Assembly: GCA_002429595.1 (NCBI GenBank)
Contig: DJAM01000080.1
Coordinates: forward strand, 1 to 35,100
Reading direction: 5' to 3'
DNA: 35,100 bases
Origin: Coxiellaceae bacterium UBA6002
GTDB taxonomy: Bacteria; Pseudomonadota; Gammaproteobacteria; UBA6002
The notes below the pieces were generated by a model. That model had not been told where the DNA came from. It ran no database searches and saw only the letters and a list, made by a program, of their open reading frames with translations. Below are positions 1-8,581 of the stretch, one piece after another (the first letter of the stretch is position 1; every line of letters begins with the position of its first letter). The position numbers and the translations under genes are program-made.

Positions 1-149
1 ACAGCCTGTTGGACGTCGGCATGACTGGGTTGATGAGTAATTTTAGAGCAACATGGTGTTAAGTCGTTAAGAAAACAATAATATAGCACTCATATTGCGT
101 TAATCTTGCTATTTTATAATAAAAACTCAGAGAAACCATTGAGATTGTG

Positions 150-1844
150 ATGAAAATTAAATTTTCTGAGTTGTCCAAAAAATTACAAAATCAGCCTGCC
201 ATTCCTTTACCCGCAGAGCTCTGTGGATTATTGCAACAAAAAAAAGTTATCGCTAAGGACAAGCATAAATTTAAGGTAAATGGTGTCCCTAAAATTATTA
301 CTCTTGATGAATCTGTAATTAAAACAGGTCCTAATCGCTGGCATGTGGTAGGAAAAGTCATCGGAGTTGGTACCTTTGGCACGGTTCACACGTCCAGCCT
401 AAAGATTACCGTTCGAGATGGGAAAGCATGGTTAGAGCCAGCGGATGATGTGATCAAATCAATTTCACTTGGTTTGGAAGCAGATAAAATTTTCCGAGAA
501 ATTACCACCGAAGCTAATTTTCAAAAACGACATCGGATTGCTATGCATGCAGTTGTTAGGGAAGGTAATCAAGCCTATATAGTGACCGAGAATTGTGGTG
601 TAACACTTGCTGAAATACTGTCAAAACCCAATCTCGACTTTGATACTCGAATACAGCTGCTGCTTGCCGTAGCAAATGAATTATTGCTACTAGAGCAAAC
701 TGGTGTGGTTCATCGTGATTTAAAACCTAACAATATTTGCATCAAGAAAACTCCAAAAGGGTTTCGAGCAACTGTGATCGACTTTGGTCTGGCTCAACCA
801 AGTGCAAGACCTGATTATGAAGATTGGGGAACACTAGGTTATATCTCTCCAGAAACATTTTCCAAAAAAGCATCTACTCATGCTAGTGATCGCTGGGCTT
901 TTGCGGGCATTGCGGGTGAAATTTTGAACTGTGAAAATGCATCTTTATTCAAAGATGCATTATCTGTAGATGGACCATACAGATATGACACCTTACTGAA
1001 GAACATCAACGTGCCACCTGATGTTGATCCTGTTTTAATTAAGGATTTGAAGTCATTATTGTCAAATCAAAGTTCAATGGATCCAAAAAAACGCGACCCA
1101 CTTAATGTGGTGATAAAGTTTTTGCTATTAATCCCGACGAGAAGAGCAATGTATCAGAAATTTACTCAGGACTGTCAAAAGCTTGAAAAAGAGTTACAGA
1201 AGCTACAGAAAGAAAGTCATTCCCTTAAGATTATGGATGAAGCGATATCCGTTGAAACAATTTTAAAGGGACGAGTAAACTTAGAGCACCCCAATTCATT
1301 TATTAGGTATCATCTCGATAAATTCAAGAATGATGTTGTTGTTGGAATGAAAGAACTAAAACCATTTGGTAGCCATCTTTCGGAAACCAAACGATTGCTG
1401 CAACAAACACTTACTGCGCAAGAATATACTCCTGGGTTTCCAAATTTAAGTTCGATAACTAAAAAAGTTTCAACATTTACTGAGTATTTAAAAACTGTAA
1501 ATCAACATACCCCTAAGCTAACAGAAAGTTTAAACTTGCAGCGTTTTGCCAATAGTAATAGCTCTGGTGTACAACAGATAAGAGCAATTGTTGAAAGCAA
1601 TAAAACATCGCTCGAAAAACTTATGTTACTAAAAGAAGTAGGACAGGCTAAAACGAAGAGTAATTTTTCTAATTGGTATAGTCGTTCACATTTCTTTGGG
1701 GTAGGCAGACATTCTCACATGGAAACACTTTACCGCAAATTAGCCGATCTTTCTCCTGAGCCTGACAAATTAGCAGGGCAGCTAAATGAGCTTGAAGAGT
1801 ATACGAAGCTTTACAATTTTGCGAACGTTGAAAATTCTAAATAG
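150..1844 (+). CDS. Hanks-type Ser/Thr protein kinase with long helical C-terminal tail
   Basis: Predicted eukaryotic-type protein kinase. In the 564-residue product the kinase motifs appear in order: Gly-rich loop GVGTFG (72-77), a VIK lysine near 103, the catalytic loop HRDLKPNN (188-195) with Asp190 and Asn195, DFG at 211-213, and a GTLGYISPE activation/APE segment (about 227-235). All catalytic residues are present, so an active enzyme is expected. Residues from about 335 to the end have no recognised domain and look alpha-helical with a Lys/Glu/Leu-rich coiled-coil stretch near 340-360. There is no signal peptide or membrane segment. A GTG at 147 directly precedes the ATG at 150, which I prefer; the ribosome site is weak. 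Legionella secretes comparable LegK kinases, so an effector role is plausible, but that is inference. The substrate is unknown. Confidence 0.9.
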   Translation: MKIKFSELSKKLQNQPAIPLPAELCGLLQQKKVIAKDKHKFKVNGVPKIITLDESVIKTGPNRWHVVGKVIGVGTFGTVHTSSLKITVRDGKAWLEPADDVIKSISLGLEADKIFREITTEANFQKRHRIAMHAVVREGNQAYIVTENCGVTLAEILSKPNLDFDTRIQLLLAVANELLLLEQTGVVHRDLKPNNICIKKTPKGFRATVIDFGLAQPSARPDYEDWGTLGYISPETFSKKASTHASDRWAFAGIAGEILNCENASLFKDALSVDGPYRYDTLLKNINVPPDVDPVLIKDLKSLLSNQSSMDPKKRDPLNVVIKFLLLIPTRRAMYQKFTQDCQKLEKELQKLQKESHSLKIMDEAISVETILKGRVNLEHPNSFIRYHLDKFKNDVVVGMKELKPFGSHLSETKRLLQQTLTAQEYTPGFPNLSSITKKVSTFTEYLKTVNQHTPKLTESLNLQRFANSNSSGVQQIRAIVESNKTSLEKLMLLKEVGQAKTKSNFSNWYSRSHFFGVGRHSHMETLYRKLADLSPEPDKLAGQLNELEEYTKLYNFANVENSK

Positions 1845-1889
1845 ACTTACTTTCGAGCTTAGTACTCAGTTTTTAACTTTGCACTGCTC

Positions 1890-1906
1890 AAAACTAAATT
1901 AGTTTT
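1890..1906 (+). terminator. AT-rich hairpin after the kinase gene
   Basis: AAAACTA, a 3-nt loop and TAGTTTT form a 7-bp stem 46 nt after the kinase stop codon, followed by CATTTTTG. The stem is weak (mostly A-T) and the T-run is short, so this is only a possible rho-independent terminator. Confidence 0.3.
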
Positions 1907-2000
1907 CATTTTTGTGTTAGCAATGATATTTTAGCTAGTGTAAATCTAAAAAATGTTTGAGAATTGTAATCTGTTCTATTGGAGTAAGAGGCAAGTTTAT

Positions 2001-2468
2001 ATGAATCAAATAAAATTACTATCTGACTATCCAGAACACGTACCTGAACTTGCAAAACTTTGGTATGAAGAACTTAGTCGTCATTGGAATCCACAAGCTT
2101 CTGTTGAAAAAGCGACCCAGCTACTGACTGACCATTTGAATACAGATAAGCTTCCTAAAGCATACATTGCCCTTTGTGATGATCGGCCCATAGGCATGGT
2201 TTGTCTACGTGAAACGGACGGTATTAGGCCTTTTGATACCCCTTGGCTAGGTAGTCTAGTTGTTCATCCAAATTATCGTGGCAGTAAAGTAGGCGAGACA
2301 CTGATTAACGAAGTCAAGACTGTAGCAAAATCACTAGGGTTTACAACTTTATATTTACTAGCATTTGATCTAACACTTCCTAATTGGTATGCCAGATTAG
2401 GATGGAAGTTTATCGGACATGATCAGCTCCTAGGTCACCAAGTTTCAGTGATGTCTATCGATTTGTGA
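2001..2468 (+). CDS. GNAT-family N-acetyltransferase
   Basis: GCN5-related acetyltransferase of 155 residues. The acetyl-CoA binding motif A is visible as SLVVHPNYRGSKVGETLI (R/Q-x-x-G-x-G/A equivalent RGSKVG at 93-98). It is followed by a family-typical strand/helix and NWYARLGW near 128-135, the usual 'fYek.GF' motif B region. Acceptor substrate unknown; likely a small molecule or peptide amine. An in-frame ATG at 1953 would add 16 residues, but the ATG at 2001 has AGAGG nine bases upstream and begins at the natural start of the fold, so it is preferred. It stands alone between the kinase and the copper genes, with a weak hairpin before it. Confidence 0.85.
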   Translation: MNQIKLLSDYPEHVPELAKLWYEELSRHWNPQASVEKATQLLTDHLNTDKLPKAYIALCDDRPIGMVCLRETDGIRPFDTPWLGSLVVHPNYRGSKVGETLINEVKTVAKSLGFTTLYLLAFDLTLPNWYARLGWKFIGHDQLLGHQVSVMSIDL

Positions 2469-2567
2469 TGGGTTTGTATGTTGAATCTATAAACTTTTTC
2501 TGCTGCAATTTTAATTGCTACGACAAACTAAAACAAAAAGCTATTGGGTGCGTTGTAATTTTACTAA

Positions 2568-2588
2568 CCTCTATACCTAACATAGAGG
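2568..2588. promoter_or_regulatory. Dyad-symmetric candidate operator upstream of the copper genes
   Basis: CCTCTA - 9 nt - TAGAGG is a perfect 6-bp inverted repeat about 100 nt upstream of the multicopper oxidase start, with TAAACT (2592-2597) just downstream as a possible -10 box. The arrangement recalls MerR-family metal-regulated promoters (CueR, PbrR), where a dyad sits between -35 and -10. Here the implied spacing is about 22 nt rather than 19-20, and no clear -35 is visible. No merR/cueR gene lies in the window. Tentative. Confidence 0.3.
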
Positions 2589-2685
2589 AGTTAAACTACC
2601 CATTTTGTCTTTCTCAGATCAGATATGAAGAGTATACTCCTGCCTACTTAGAGTCACAAAGTTTGCCTGACTTGTTTCAATAAAC

Positions 2686-5229
2686 ATGGAAAGTTTAATG
2701 AACCAAAGACTTCATATTATTAACTCATCAGCTTGGATTTTAGCGTTTTTTCTTTCAGTCCCTGTTTTTTCTGCAGAAAAAAAGGTTGATCTATATGTCA
2801 GCTCAAAGACTTTAAATATTGCTGGTTGCTTAAAAGAAGCGATTGTTGTCAACGATCAACTTCCCGCTCCGACACTGCGGTTTCGCGAAGGTGATAATGT
2901 GACCATAAATGTGTGGAACTGTTTGAAGGTGGCAACGAGTATTCATTGGCATGGAATTTTGGTTCCATGGTACATGGATGGGGTTGATAATGTAACTCAA
3001 AAGTCTATACCACCAGGTGGGGTTTTTCATTATCAATTTAAAATAAGACAAGCAGGAACATATTGGTACCATGCGCATACTCATCTTCAAGAGCAAGAAG
3101 GCTTGTATGGTGCTTTTATCATAGATCCGATCAAACCGCCTGCTTACCATTATATGAAAGATTATGTGATTGTTTTATCAGATTGGAGTAATACGTCTGC
3201 AGAACAAGTCTACCGAAACTTGAAAAAGACGGGAGAGTACTACGCACCACGTTTCCCATTACAAGCTTCCTTAGCACGCTTTCATTATGATTATGCCAAG
3301 GCAAAATCAAAAGAGAAAAAAGATGTCTGGCAAGATTACCTTAGCATGCAGTATACCCGAATGGGGATCTATGATTTTAGTGATGTTGCCTATGATGCTT
3401 ATCTTCTCAATGGTCGTTCTTGTAGTGATCCTTGGATAGCTTCTGTAACAGTCGGTGATACAGTTCGGTTACGCTTTATTGGTGCAGCAGCCAGCACAAT
3501 ATATAAAGTTAAAATTCCATGCGCTGTGATGAAAATGGTTAATGTGCAAGGTCATGATGTTGAGCCTTATGATGTTCTGGATTTTACCATTGCGCCTGGC
3601 GAAACCTATGATGTTTTGGTGAAAATTACAAAAAATAACCCTTATATTATTTATGCGGAATCATCCGACACGCTTGGCAAAGCTTATGGTGCTTTAGTTC
3701 CTTGTCCTTTAGGACCTATCAATTTCAGCGTTAAACCTTTTCCTCAGCCTTTAAACGTTATGCGTGAGATGATGGCAAATATGATGGGGCATGGTGGCCA
3801 TAGTATGTCTGGCATGAGCAATATGGATCACATTAAAGTTCAGCATCATATGGTTGGTATGAGCCATGCGATGAAGAGAATGAAGGACCACATGAGCACG
3901 ATGAAACCCACGAAGCCAATCTCTGGAGTAGAGCAAGTTGGAAATTCTGGAATGGCAAAAATGCCAGAGATGGGTAATAACAATATGGACCATAATATGT
4001 CGATGTGGGACATGGTCAATATGATGCTTAGCGGTAAACAGCAAATCATGTCAACTACGATGACCATGGGTACTAAATATCAAAACATGGTGTCGGCAAT
4101 TAAAACAAATGATCCGAATAAACCCTATTGCATTATAAACATGGCACTATTTGGTTGGATGGATAGTTTTATTTGGTTTATAAATGGCGTACCAGAATAC
4201 CAAGCGCAGCCTATCGTCATTGAAGCTGGCAAGCGCTATCGTTTAATCTTTACGAATGCCTCAATGATGCATCATCCTATGCATATACACGGTCACTTCT
4301 TTATTTTAAGAAATGGCAATGGTGCTTATGATCCATTATTGCACACAATTGATGTCGGTCCAGGCGCCAATGTGGTAGCAGATTTTGATGCTGATGAAGT
4401 GGGTCAGTGGTTCTTTCATTGTCATCATCTGTACCATATGGTTGCAGGCATGTCACGAGTGCTCCAATATGAAACATTTTTCGAGCTTGGTGAGAAGCTA
4501 GATCATTGCGATAAGATTCGAGCATTTACTCCACAAAAAAACTACAATAGTCATTATCGTCCTTGCATTGAAGCGGAATTGATAAAGCATCCGCAAGGGC
4601 ATCCTGCAGGGTTTTATAAGGCTTTCTTCATTGACTTTGGTGAAGATCCCTTCAACAACGTCCAGCGTGTAAATTTCAAAGGGCTTTATGGTCCTGATTT
4701 TAATAAATTAGAATTATTCACTGAAGATGCAGAAGTCCGAAAAGGTAAAATTGAAAGCGCGGATATTGATGTGTTTTATTGGCATCAAATCAGTCAATTT
4801 TGGGCCTTAAAAGGTGGTTTAAATTATTTTAATAGACCCACAAAAAATCCTTATTGGCAACCAGGTATCGGTATAGAAGGCTTGGCCTATTTCTTCATCG
4901 ATACCAATATTCGTGTTTATAACCATTGTGGCACCACAAAATTTGATCTAATTTTCTCCCGTGATACACAACTGGCATACAATTTTTTTATTCGCACAGA
5001 AGTTAGAGGCATCGTAGCGACAAAAACAGTCGAACATGATGAAATTGGCAGTGGCTTAAATCAAATGCGATACGTGATCAGGCCTTACTATTGCATTAAA
5101 CCAGGTGTAGCTATTTTTACTGAGTATGAACATGAACAAGCGCATGGCGCATTTAAACGAATACTAGCGAGTGAAGGAGAAGATGCTAGTACCGACAGCT
5201 TAACATTTGGGCTAATGTTAATATTGTAA
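2686..5229 (+). CDS. CopA-type multicopper oxidase fused to a CopB/PcoB-like C-terminal domain
   Basis: Predicted exported cuprous/phenol-type multicopper oxidase for copper tolerance, 847 residues (numbering from ATG 2686; an ATG at 2698 with GGAAAG just upstream is equally likely). A Sec-type signal peptide covers about 5-30 and no twin arginine is seen, unlike classical CopA/PcoA. Copper ligands are present: HWHG (87-90), YHAHTH (128-133), HHPMHIHGH (529-537) and HCHHLYHMVAGM (578-589, type 1 Cys579, axial Met589). A Met/His-rich stretch (about 360-450) resembles CopA copper-binding repeats. After the oxidase, from about 613 to the end, the protein reads like CopB/PcoB: 'VFYWHQISQFWALKGG', 'GLAYFFIDTN', 'EIGSGLNQMRYVIRPYY', then TFGLMLIL, the usual aromatic/hydrophobic barrel end. 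CopA and CopB are normally separate proteins. The MFS gene begins 54 nt downstream, likely the same operon. Confidence 0.88.
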   Translation: MESLMNQRLHIINSSAWILAFFLSVPVFSAEKKVDLYVSSKTLNIAGCLKEAIVVNDQLPAPTLRFREGDNVTINVWNCLKVATSIHWHGILVPWYMDGVDNVTQKSIPPGGVFHYQFKIRQAGTYWYHAHTHLQEQEGLYGAFIIDPIKPPAYHYMKDYVIVLSDWSNTSAEQVYRNLKKTGEYYAPRFPLQASLARFHYDYAKAKSKEKKDVWQDYLSMQYTRMGIYDFSDVAYDAYLLNGRSCSDPWIASVTVGDTVRLRFIGAAASTIYKVKIPCAVMKMVNVQGHDVEPYDVLDFTIAPGETYDVLVKITKNNPYIIYAESSDTLGKAYGALVPCPLGPINFSVKPFPQPLNVMREMMANMMGHGGHSMSGMSNMDHIKVQHHMVGMSHAMKRMKDHMSTMKPTKPISGVEQVGNSGMAKMPEMGNNNMDHNMSMWDMVNMMLSGKQQIMSTTMTMGTKYQNMVSAIKTNDPNKPYCIINMALFGWMDSFIWFINGVPEYQAQPIVIEAGKRYRLIFTNASMMHHPMHIHGHFFILRNGNGAYDPLLHTIDVGPGANVVADFDADEVGQWFFHCHHLYHMVAGMSRVLQYETFFELGEKLDHCDKIRAFTPQKNYNSHYRPCIEAELIKHPQGHPAGFYKAFFIDFGEDPFNNVQRVNFKGLYGPDFNKLELFTEDAEVRKGKIESADIDVFYWHQISQFWALKGGLNYFNRPTKNPYWQPGIGIEGLAYFFIDTNIRVYNHCGTTKFDLIFSRDTQLAYNFFIRTEVRGIVATKTVEHDEIGSGLNQMRYVIRPYYCIKPGVAIFTEYEHEQAHGAFKRILASEGEDASTDSLTFGLMLIL

Positions 5230-5283
5230 TCTCAACGAGATTCGATCGCTATTATTGTGCTATCAAAAGGATTTTGTTAAAGG

Positions 5284-6462
5284 ATGAAGAAATTAATACA
5301 AAAATATTTCGCTGGAATTTCAAAAAATACGGTGCTTTTAGCTTTGGCTAGTTTGCTTAGCGATATCTCGACTGAGATGCTCTACCCAATTCTGCCTATT
5401 TTTCTGACCCAAACCCTTCATGCCAGTGGCGGTATTGTCGGATTAATAGAGGGAGTAGCACAAGCAATCCAGAATATTATTCAAGGCTTGTCAGGTTGGT
5501 TATCAGACAAATTAAGAAGAAGGAAAACTATAGCTTTAGCAGGTTATTTTTTGGCGGCACTTGCTAAACCATTCATTGGCCTGTCATCAAATTGGCAAGG
5601 CGTTTTTGCGGCAAGGTCAGTTGATCGCTTGGGAACAGGCATACGCTCAGCGCCGCGTGATGCTTTGATTGCAGCTTCGGTGACTAAAGAACATCGTGGG
5701 AAAGCATTTGGATTAGAAGGCATTGGTGATAATCTAGGGGCCTGCCTAGGTCCGCTACTTGCTATTTTTTTGTTAAGTTTTCTTCTAAACATCAGATCCA
5801 TTTTTTACTTAGCGGTTATACCTGGATTGCTAGCTTTTTTGATGGTTTTGCTGGTCAAAGAAAAACGTGTTGCTGTCGCCTCAAAATCAAAACTAGATAT
5901 TAATCTGTGGCAATTTCCAAAAGAGTATTGGAAGTATTTAATAGTAATTGCATTGTTTGGTATTGGCAACTCTAGTAATGCATTCTTAATTTTACAGACC
6001 AAAACCATTGGCTTTTCTCTAAAAATGACAATTTTAATTTATGCAGGATATAATCTCGTTGCTGCATTGATCTCATATCCTGCTGGATTTCTTTCTGATC
6101 GATTTGACAGAAAATATATTTTATTTGTCTCGTTCCTTATTTTTTTTATTGTTTATTTAGGCTTTGCACTTACAAAGAGTAGCATGATAATAGCGTTACT
6201 TTTTATTTTTTACGGTTTTTACCAGGGAATATTTCGTACAGTAGGCAAAGCGCTTGCAATCGACTTTGTCCCGCAGCATCTTCATGCGAGTGGCATCGGG
6301 TGGTATAACGCAACTATTGGAATTTTAGAGTTACTAGCAAGCATTGTTGCTGGTTTATTATGGGATCATATTGGCCACGCAACTGTATTTTTATATGGAG
6401 CAGTTTCGGCACTCATCGGAAGTTGTGCTTTGATATTGTTGTTGCCAACGAGCTCAAAATAA
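5284..6462 (+). CDS. MFS transporter, probable partner of the copper oxidase
   Basis: Major facilitator superfamily permease of 392 residues, about 12 predicted membrane helices. The loop 2-3 signature GWLSDKLRRRKTI (MFS motif A-like, G-x-x-S-D-x-x-x-R-R) lies near 72-84 and is repeated in the second half as GFLSDRFDRKYI, as expected from the internal duplication of the family. The RSVDRLGTGIRSAPRDALI segment is typical of a subfamily of DHA1-like exporters. Substrate not evident; position 54 nt after the oxidase suggests the same operon and possibly copper-related or oxidised-substrate transport (inference). AAAAGG at 5265-5270 serves as ribosome site. The last about 325 bp are duplicated at 11268-11590. 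Confidence 0.85.
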   Translation: MKKLIQKYFAGISKNTVLLALASLLSDISTEMLYPILPIFLTQTLHASGGIVGLIEGVAQAIQNIIQGLSGWLSDKLRRRKTIALAGYFLAALAKPFIGLSSNWQGVFAARSVDRLGTGIRSAPRDALIAASVTKEHRGKAFGLEGIGDNLGACLGPLLAIFLLSFLLNIRSIFYLAVIPGLLAFLMVLLVKEKRVAVASKSKLDINLWQFPKEYWKYLIVIALFGIGNSSNAFLILQTKTIGFSLKMTILIYAGYNLVAALISYPAGFLSDRFDRKYILFVSFLIFFIVYLGFALTKSSMIIALLFIFYGFYQGIFRTVGKALAIDFVPQHLHASGIGWYNATIGILELLASIVAGLLWDHIGHATVFLYGAVSALIGSCALILLLPTSSK

Positions 6463-6478
6463 AAAGATAACTTTGTTT
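6152..6478 (+). repeat. Direct repeat, copy 1 (3' end of the MFS gene)
   Basis: This stretch, covering the last about 310 bp of the MFS gene plus 16 bp beyond its stop, recurs in the same orientation at 11268-11590. By eye there are about 15 substitutions and one 3-bp deletion, roughly 95% identity. Confidence 0.9.
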
Positions 6479-6483
6479 AAAGA

Positions 6484-6777
6484 TTAATTGCTAGGAAATT
6501 TAGATTTGATGAATTTCTGAGTATCTTCTGTTAAGGGTACAACCACTTGCTTATAACGGCTAGCGTCACCCTTTTGCAAGATAATCTGACTTTTCGGCAA
6601 TGAAAATAACTTTGCTAAAAATAAAATTAACTCTTTATTGGCTGCACCTTTGTGGGGTTTAGCATGAAGCGAAATAAGCAAACCTTGTTCGCTAGTACCC
6701 AAAAAAGCAGTTTTTTTGGCGTTTGGTTTTACTATTACATTAATTCTTACTTGATCTTTTTGGATTTTGTACCACAT
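6484..6777 (-). CDS. DUF167 / UPF0235 family protein (YggU-like)
   Basis: Small soluble protein of 97 residues with the family signature: VKPNAKKTAF near the N-terminus, LHAKPHKGAANKELI (A-x-P-x-x-G-x-A-N) in the middle, then ILFLAKLFSLPKSQI and GDASRYKQV. The molecular function of the family is unknown; in many bacteria it sits next to yggT or proC, which are not seen here. It starts 9 nt after the stop of the SulP gene on the same strand, so co-transcription is likely. No clear Shine-Dalgarno is visible, which fits translational coupling. It is convergent with the MFS gene, leaving only 21 nt between them. Confidence 0.9.
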   Translation of the reverse strand: MWYKIQKDQVRINVIVKPNAKKTAFLGTSEQGLLISLHAKPHKGAANKELILFLAKLFSLPKSQIILQKGDASRYKQVVVPLTEDTQKFIKSKFPSN

Positions 6778-6786
6778 TTTTTTGTA

Positions 6787-8421
6787 TCAAATGATAAATT
6801 TTAAAACATCAGCTAGCGAGTTAAATATTTTTTTGCCTTCCACTTCTTGCAGAATATCTGCCTTAGCCAATTTAAGGGACACTTTATCATTTGTTTCACA
6901 GAGGAAAACTTTGACTCCCCGTTTATGATAATGTCTTATCAACTCTTTAAATGTTTCTAGGCCAGTCATATCCATAAAAGGTACATCTTTTAATCGAAAA
7001 ATAATGATCTTTGGATCTTCATGCGTCACAGCCAGCGCATGTTCAATTTTTTCTGCTACACCAAAAAAGAAAGGTCCTTGGATTCTGTAAACCAAAGTAT
7101 TTTTTGGTAGATTCAGAATTCCATTCGCATTTAATTCAGGCTGTAATGAATCCTCTTCTTCTTGCTCGATCATCACCGCTTGGCTCATCCTGCGAATAAA
7201 TAGCATCATTGCCAAAATGACCCCGATGTTAACCGCAATGACTAAGTTAGTCAGCACTGTTAATAAAAAAGTCGTTATCAAAACAAATACGTCATAACGG
7301 GGAGCTCGTTTTATCGAATTTATAAAGTGAGGAACATCGCTCATCCCATAGGCGACCACAAAGAGTATTGCAGCTAAAGTGCAAAGAGGTACATAAGAAG
7401 CCAAAGGCGCCAAGAAAATAATCACTAAAATCAGAATGAGAGAATGCACAATTGCAGCGATTGGGCTGTTGCCACCATTACGAATATTCGTCGCTGTGCG
7501 AGCAATGGCTCCGGTAGCCGCAAACCCACCAAAAAGTGGTGAAGCAATATTAGCAAGTCCTTGCCCAATCAGTTCTTGGTTTGAATGATGGCGGGTTCCA
7601 GCCATACCATCAGCAGCACTGGCAGATAATAATGATTCAATCGCTCCTAATAAAGCAATTGTAAAAGCAGGACCGATTAATTTTAGTGCCTCACTTAATG
7701 TCATTGCTGGAAATTGCAGATGAGGGAGTTGTTGTGAAAGTTGACCAAATGTACTGCCCAACGTGGCAACGTTTTTAAAATGAAAGATCGCTTGCAACCC
7801 GGTCACAACAACCATCGCAAAGAGCGGACCTGGAATTCGTTTTAAGAATCTGGGCGTAATGATCACAAGAATTAAGGTTAAAAAGGCGAGACCCGTTGTC
7901 GTTGGGTTAAGTTGATGAAAAGAAGTCAGTAATGACCATAATTTTTGATAAAAAGGAGCATCAAGAGGCAGATGAACAGGCAATCCAAAAAAGTCCTTCC
8001 ATTCACTAACAAAGATAATAACGCCAATCCCTGCAGTAAAACCAACAATCACAGGATCGGGAATATATTTGATCACATTTCCTAATTTAATAAATCCCAT
8101 GATAAGAAGGATGATGCCTGCCAGTAAAGTTGCTACTTGCAAACCACTCACGCCATATTGAGCGGTAATGCTGGCCAATATCACAACAAAAGCACCTGTT
8201 GGACCTGCTATTTGAACGCGGCTTCCTCCGAAAACCCCAACAATCAATGCAGCAACAATAGCCGTATAAAGACCTTGTTCAGGTTTGACACCTGAAGCAA
8301 TTGCAAAGGCCATGGCAAGCGGCAATGCTACTACAGCGACGATTACACCGGCTGTTATATTAGGCAACCAATTTTTGGATCTGAGTAAACCTGCACGATA
8401 TGCTTCAATAATAGCTAACAT
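6787..8421 (-). CDS. SulP-family inorganic anion transporter with STAS domain
   Basis: SulP (SLC26-like) transporter of 544 residues. The N-terminal region shows the classical NWLPNITAGVIVAVVALPLAMAFAIASG start, with GLYTAIVAALIVGVFGGSRVQIAGPTGAFVVI following, the SulP core signature. The membrane domain spans about 20-410 with 10-14 hydrophobic helices. A cytoplasmic STAS domain follows (about 430-540) with VYRIQGPFFFGVAEKI and FMDMTGLETFKELI. Substrate may be sulfate, bicarbonate or another anion; the sequence cannot decide. GAAGG lies about 7 nt before the ATG. No adjacent carbonic anhydrase gene. Transcribed with the DUF167 gene downstream. Confidence 0.93.
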   Translation of the reverse strand: MLAIIEAYRAGLLRSKNWLPNITAGVIVAVVALPLAMAFAIASGVKPEQGLYTAIVAALIVGVFGGSRVQIAGPTGAFVVILASITAQYGVSGLQVATLLAGIILLIMGFIKLGNVIKYIPDPVIVGFTAGIGVIIFVSEWKDFFGLPVHLPLDAPFYQKLWSLLTSFHQLNPTTTGLAFLTLILVIITPRFLKRIPGPLFAMVVVTGLQAIFHFKNVATLGSTFGQLSQQLPHLQFPAMTLSEALKLIGPAFTIALLGAIESLLSASAADGMAGTRHHSNQELIGQGLANIASPLFGGFAATGAIARTATNIRNGGNSPIAAIVHSLILILVIIFLAPLASYVPLCTLAAILFVVAYGMSDVPHFINSIKRAPRYDVFVLITTFLLTVLTNLVIAVNIGVILAMMLFIRRMSQAVMIEQEEEDSLQPELNANGILNLPKNTLVYRIQGPFFFGVAEKIEHALAVTHEDPKIIIFRLKDVPFMDMTGLETFKELIRHYHKRGVKVFLCETNDKVSLKLAKADILQEVEGKKIFNSLADVLKFII

Positions 8422-8581
8422 GAGTTGCCTTCAATTCGTTTTCCTAAAGATCTAATGTTCTTAATAACTGTTAAACTAGGTGAACGCTATTACCCTTGCT
8501 TAACAAATGTCATGGGTGGGAGTAATTAGATGATACAACAATTAATGTTATTAACAATTTTATTTTATTTTTTTTAAGATG

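Noticed and set aside
1..43. Possible tail of an upstream gene
   Set aside because: Two frames stay open for 13-20 codons from the window edge, too short to decide which, if any, is real.
2465..2683. 72-codon + strand frame overlapping the GNAT stop
   Set aside because: It overlaps the GNAT 3' end, has Cys/Phe-rich unnatural composition, no ribosome site, and covers the promoter dyad of the copper genes.
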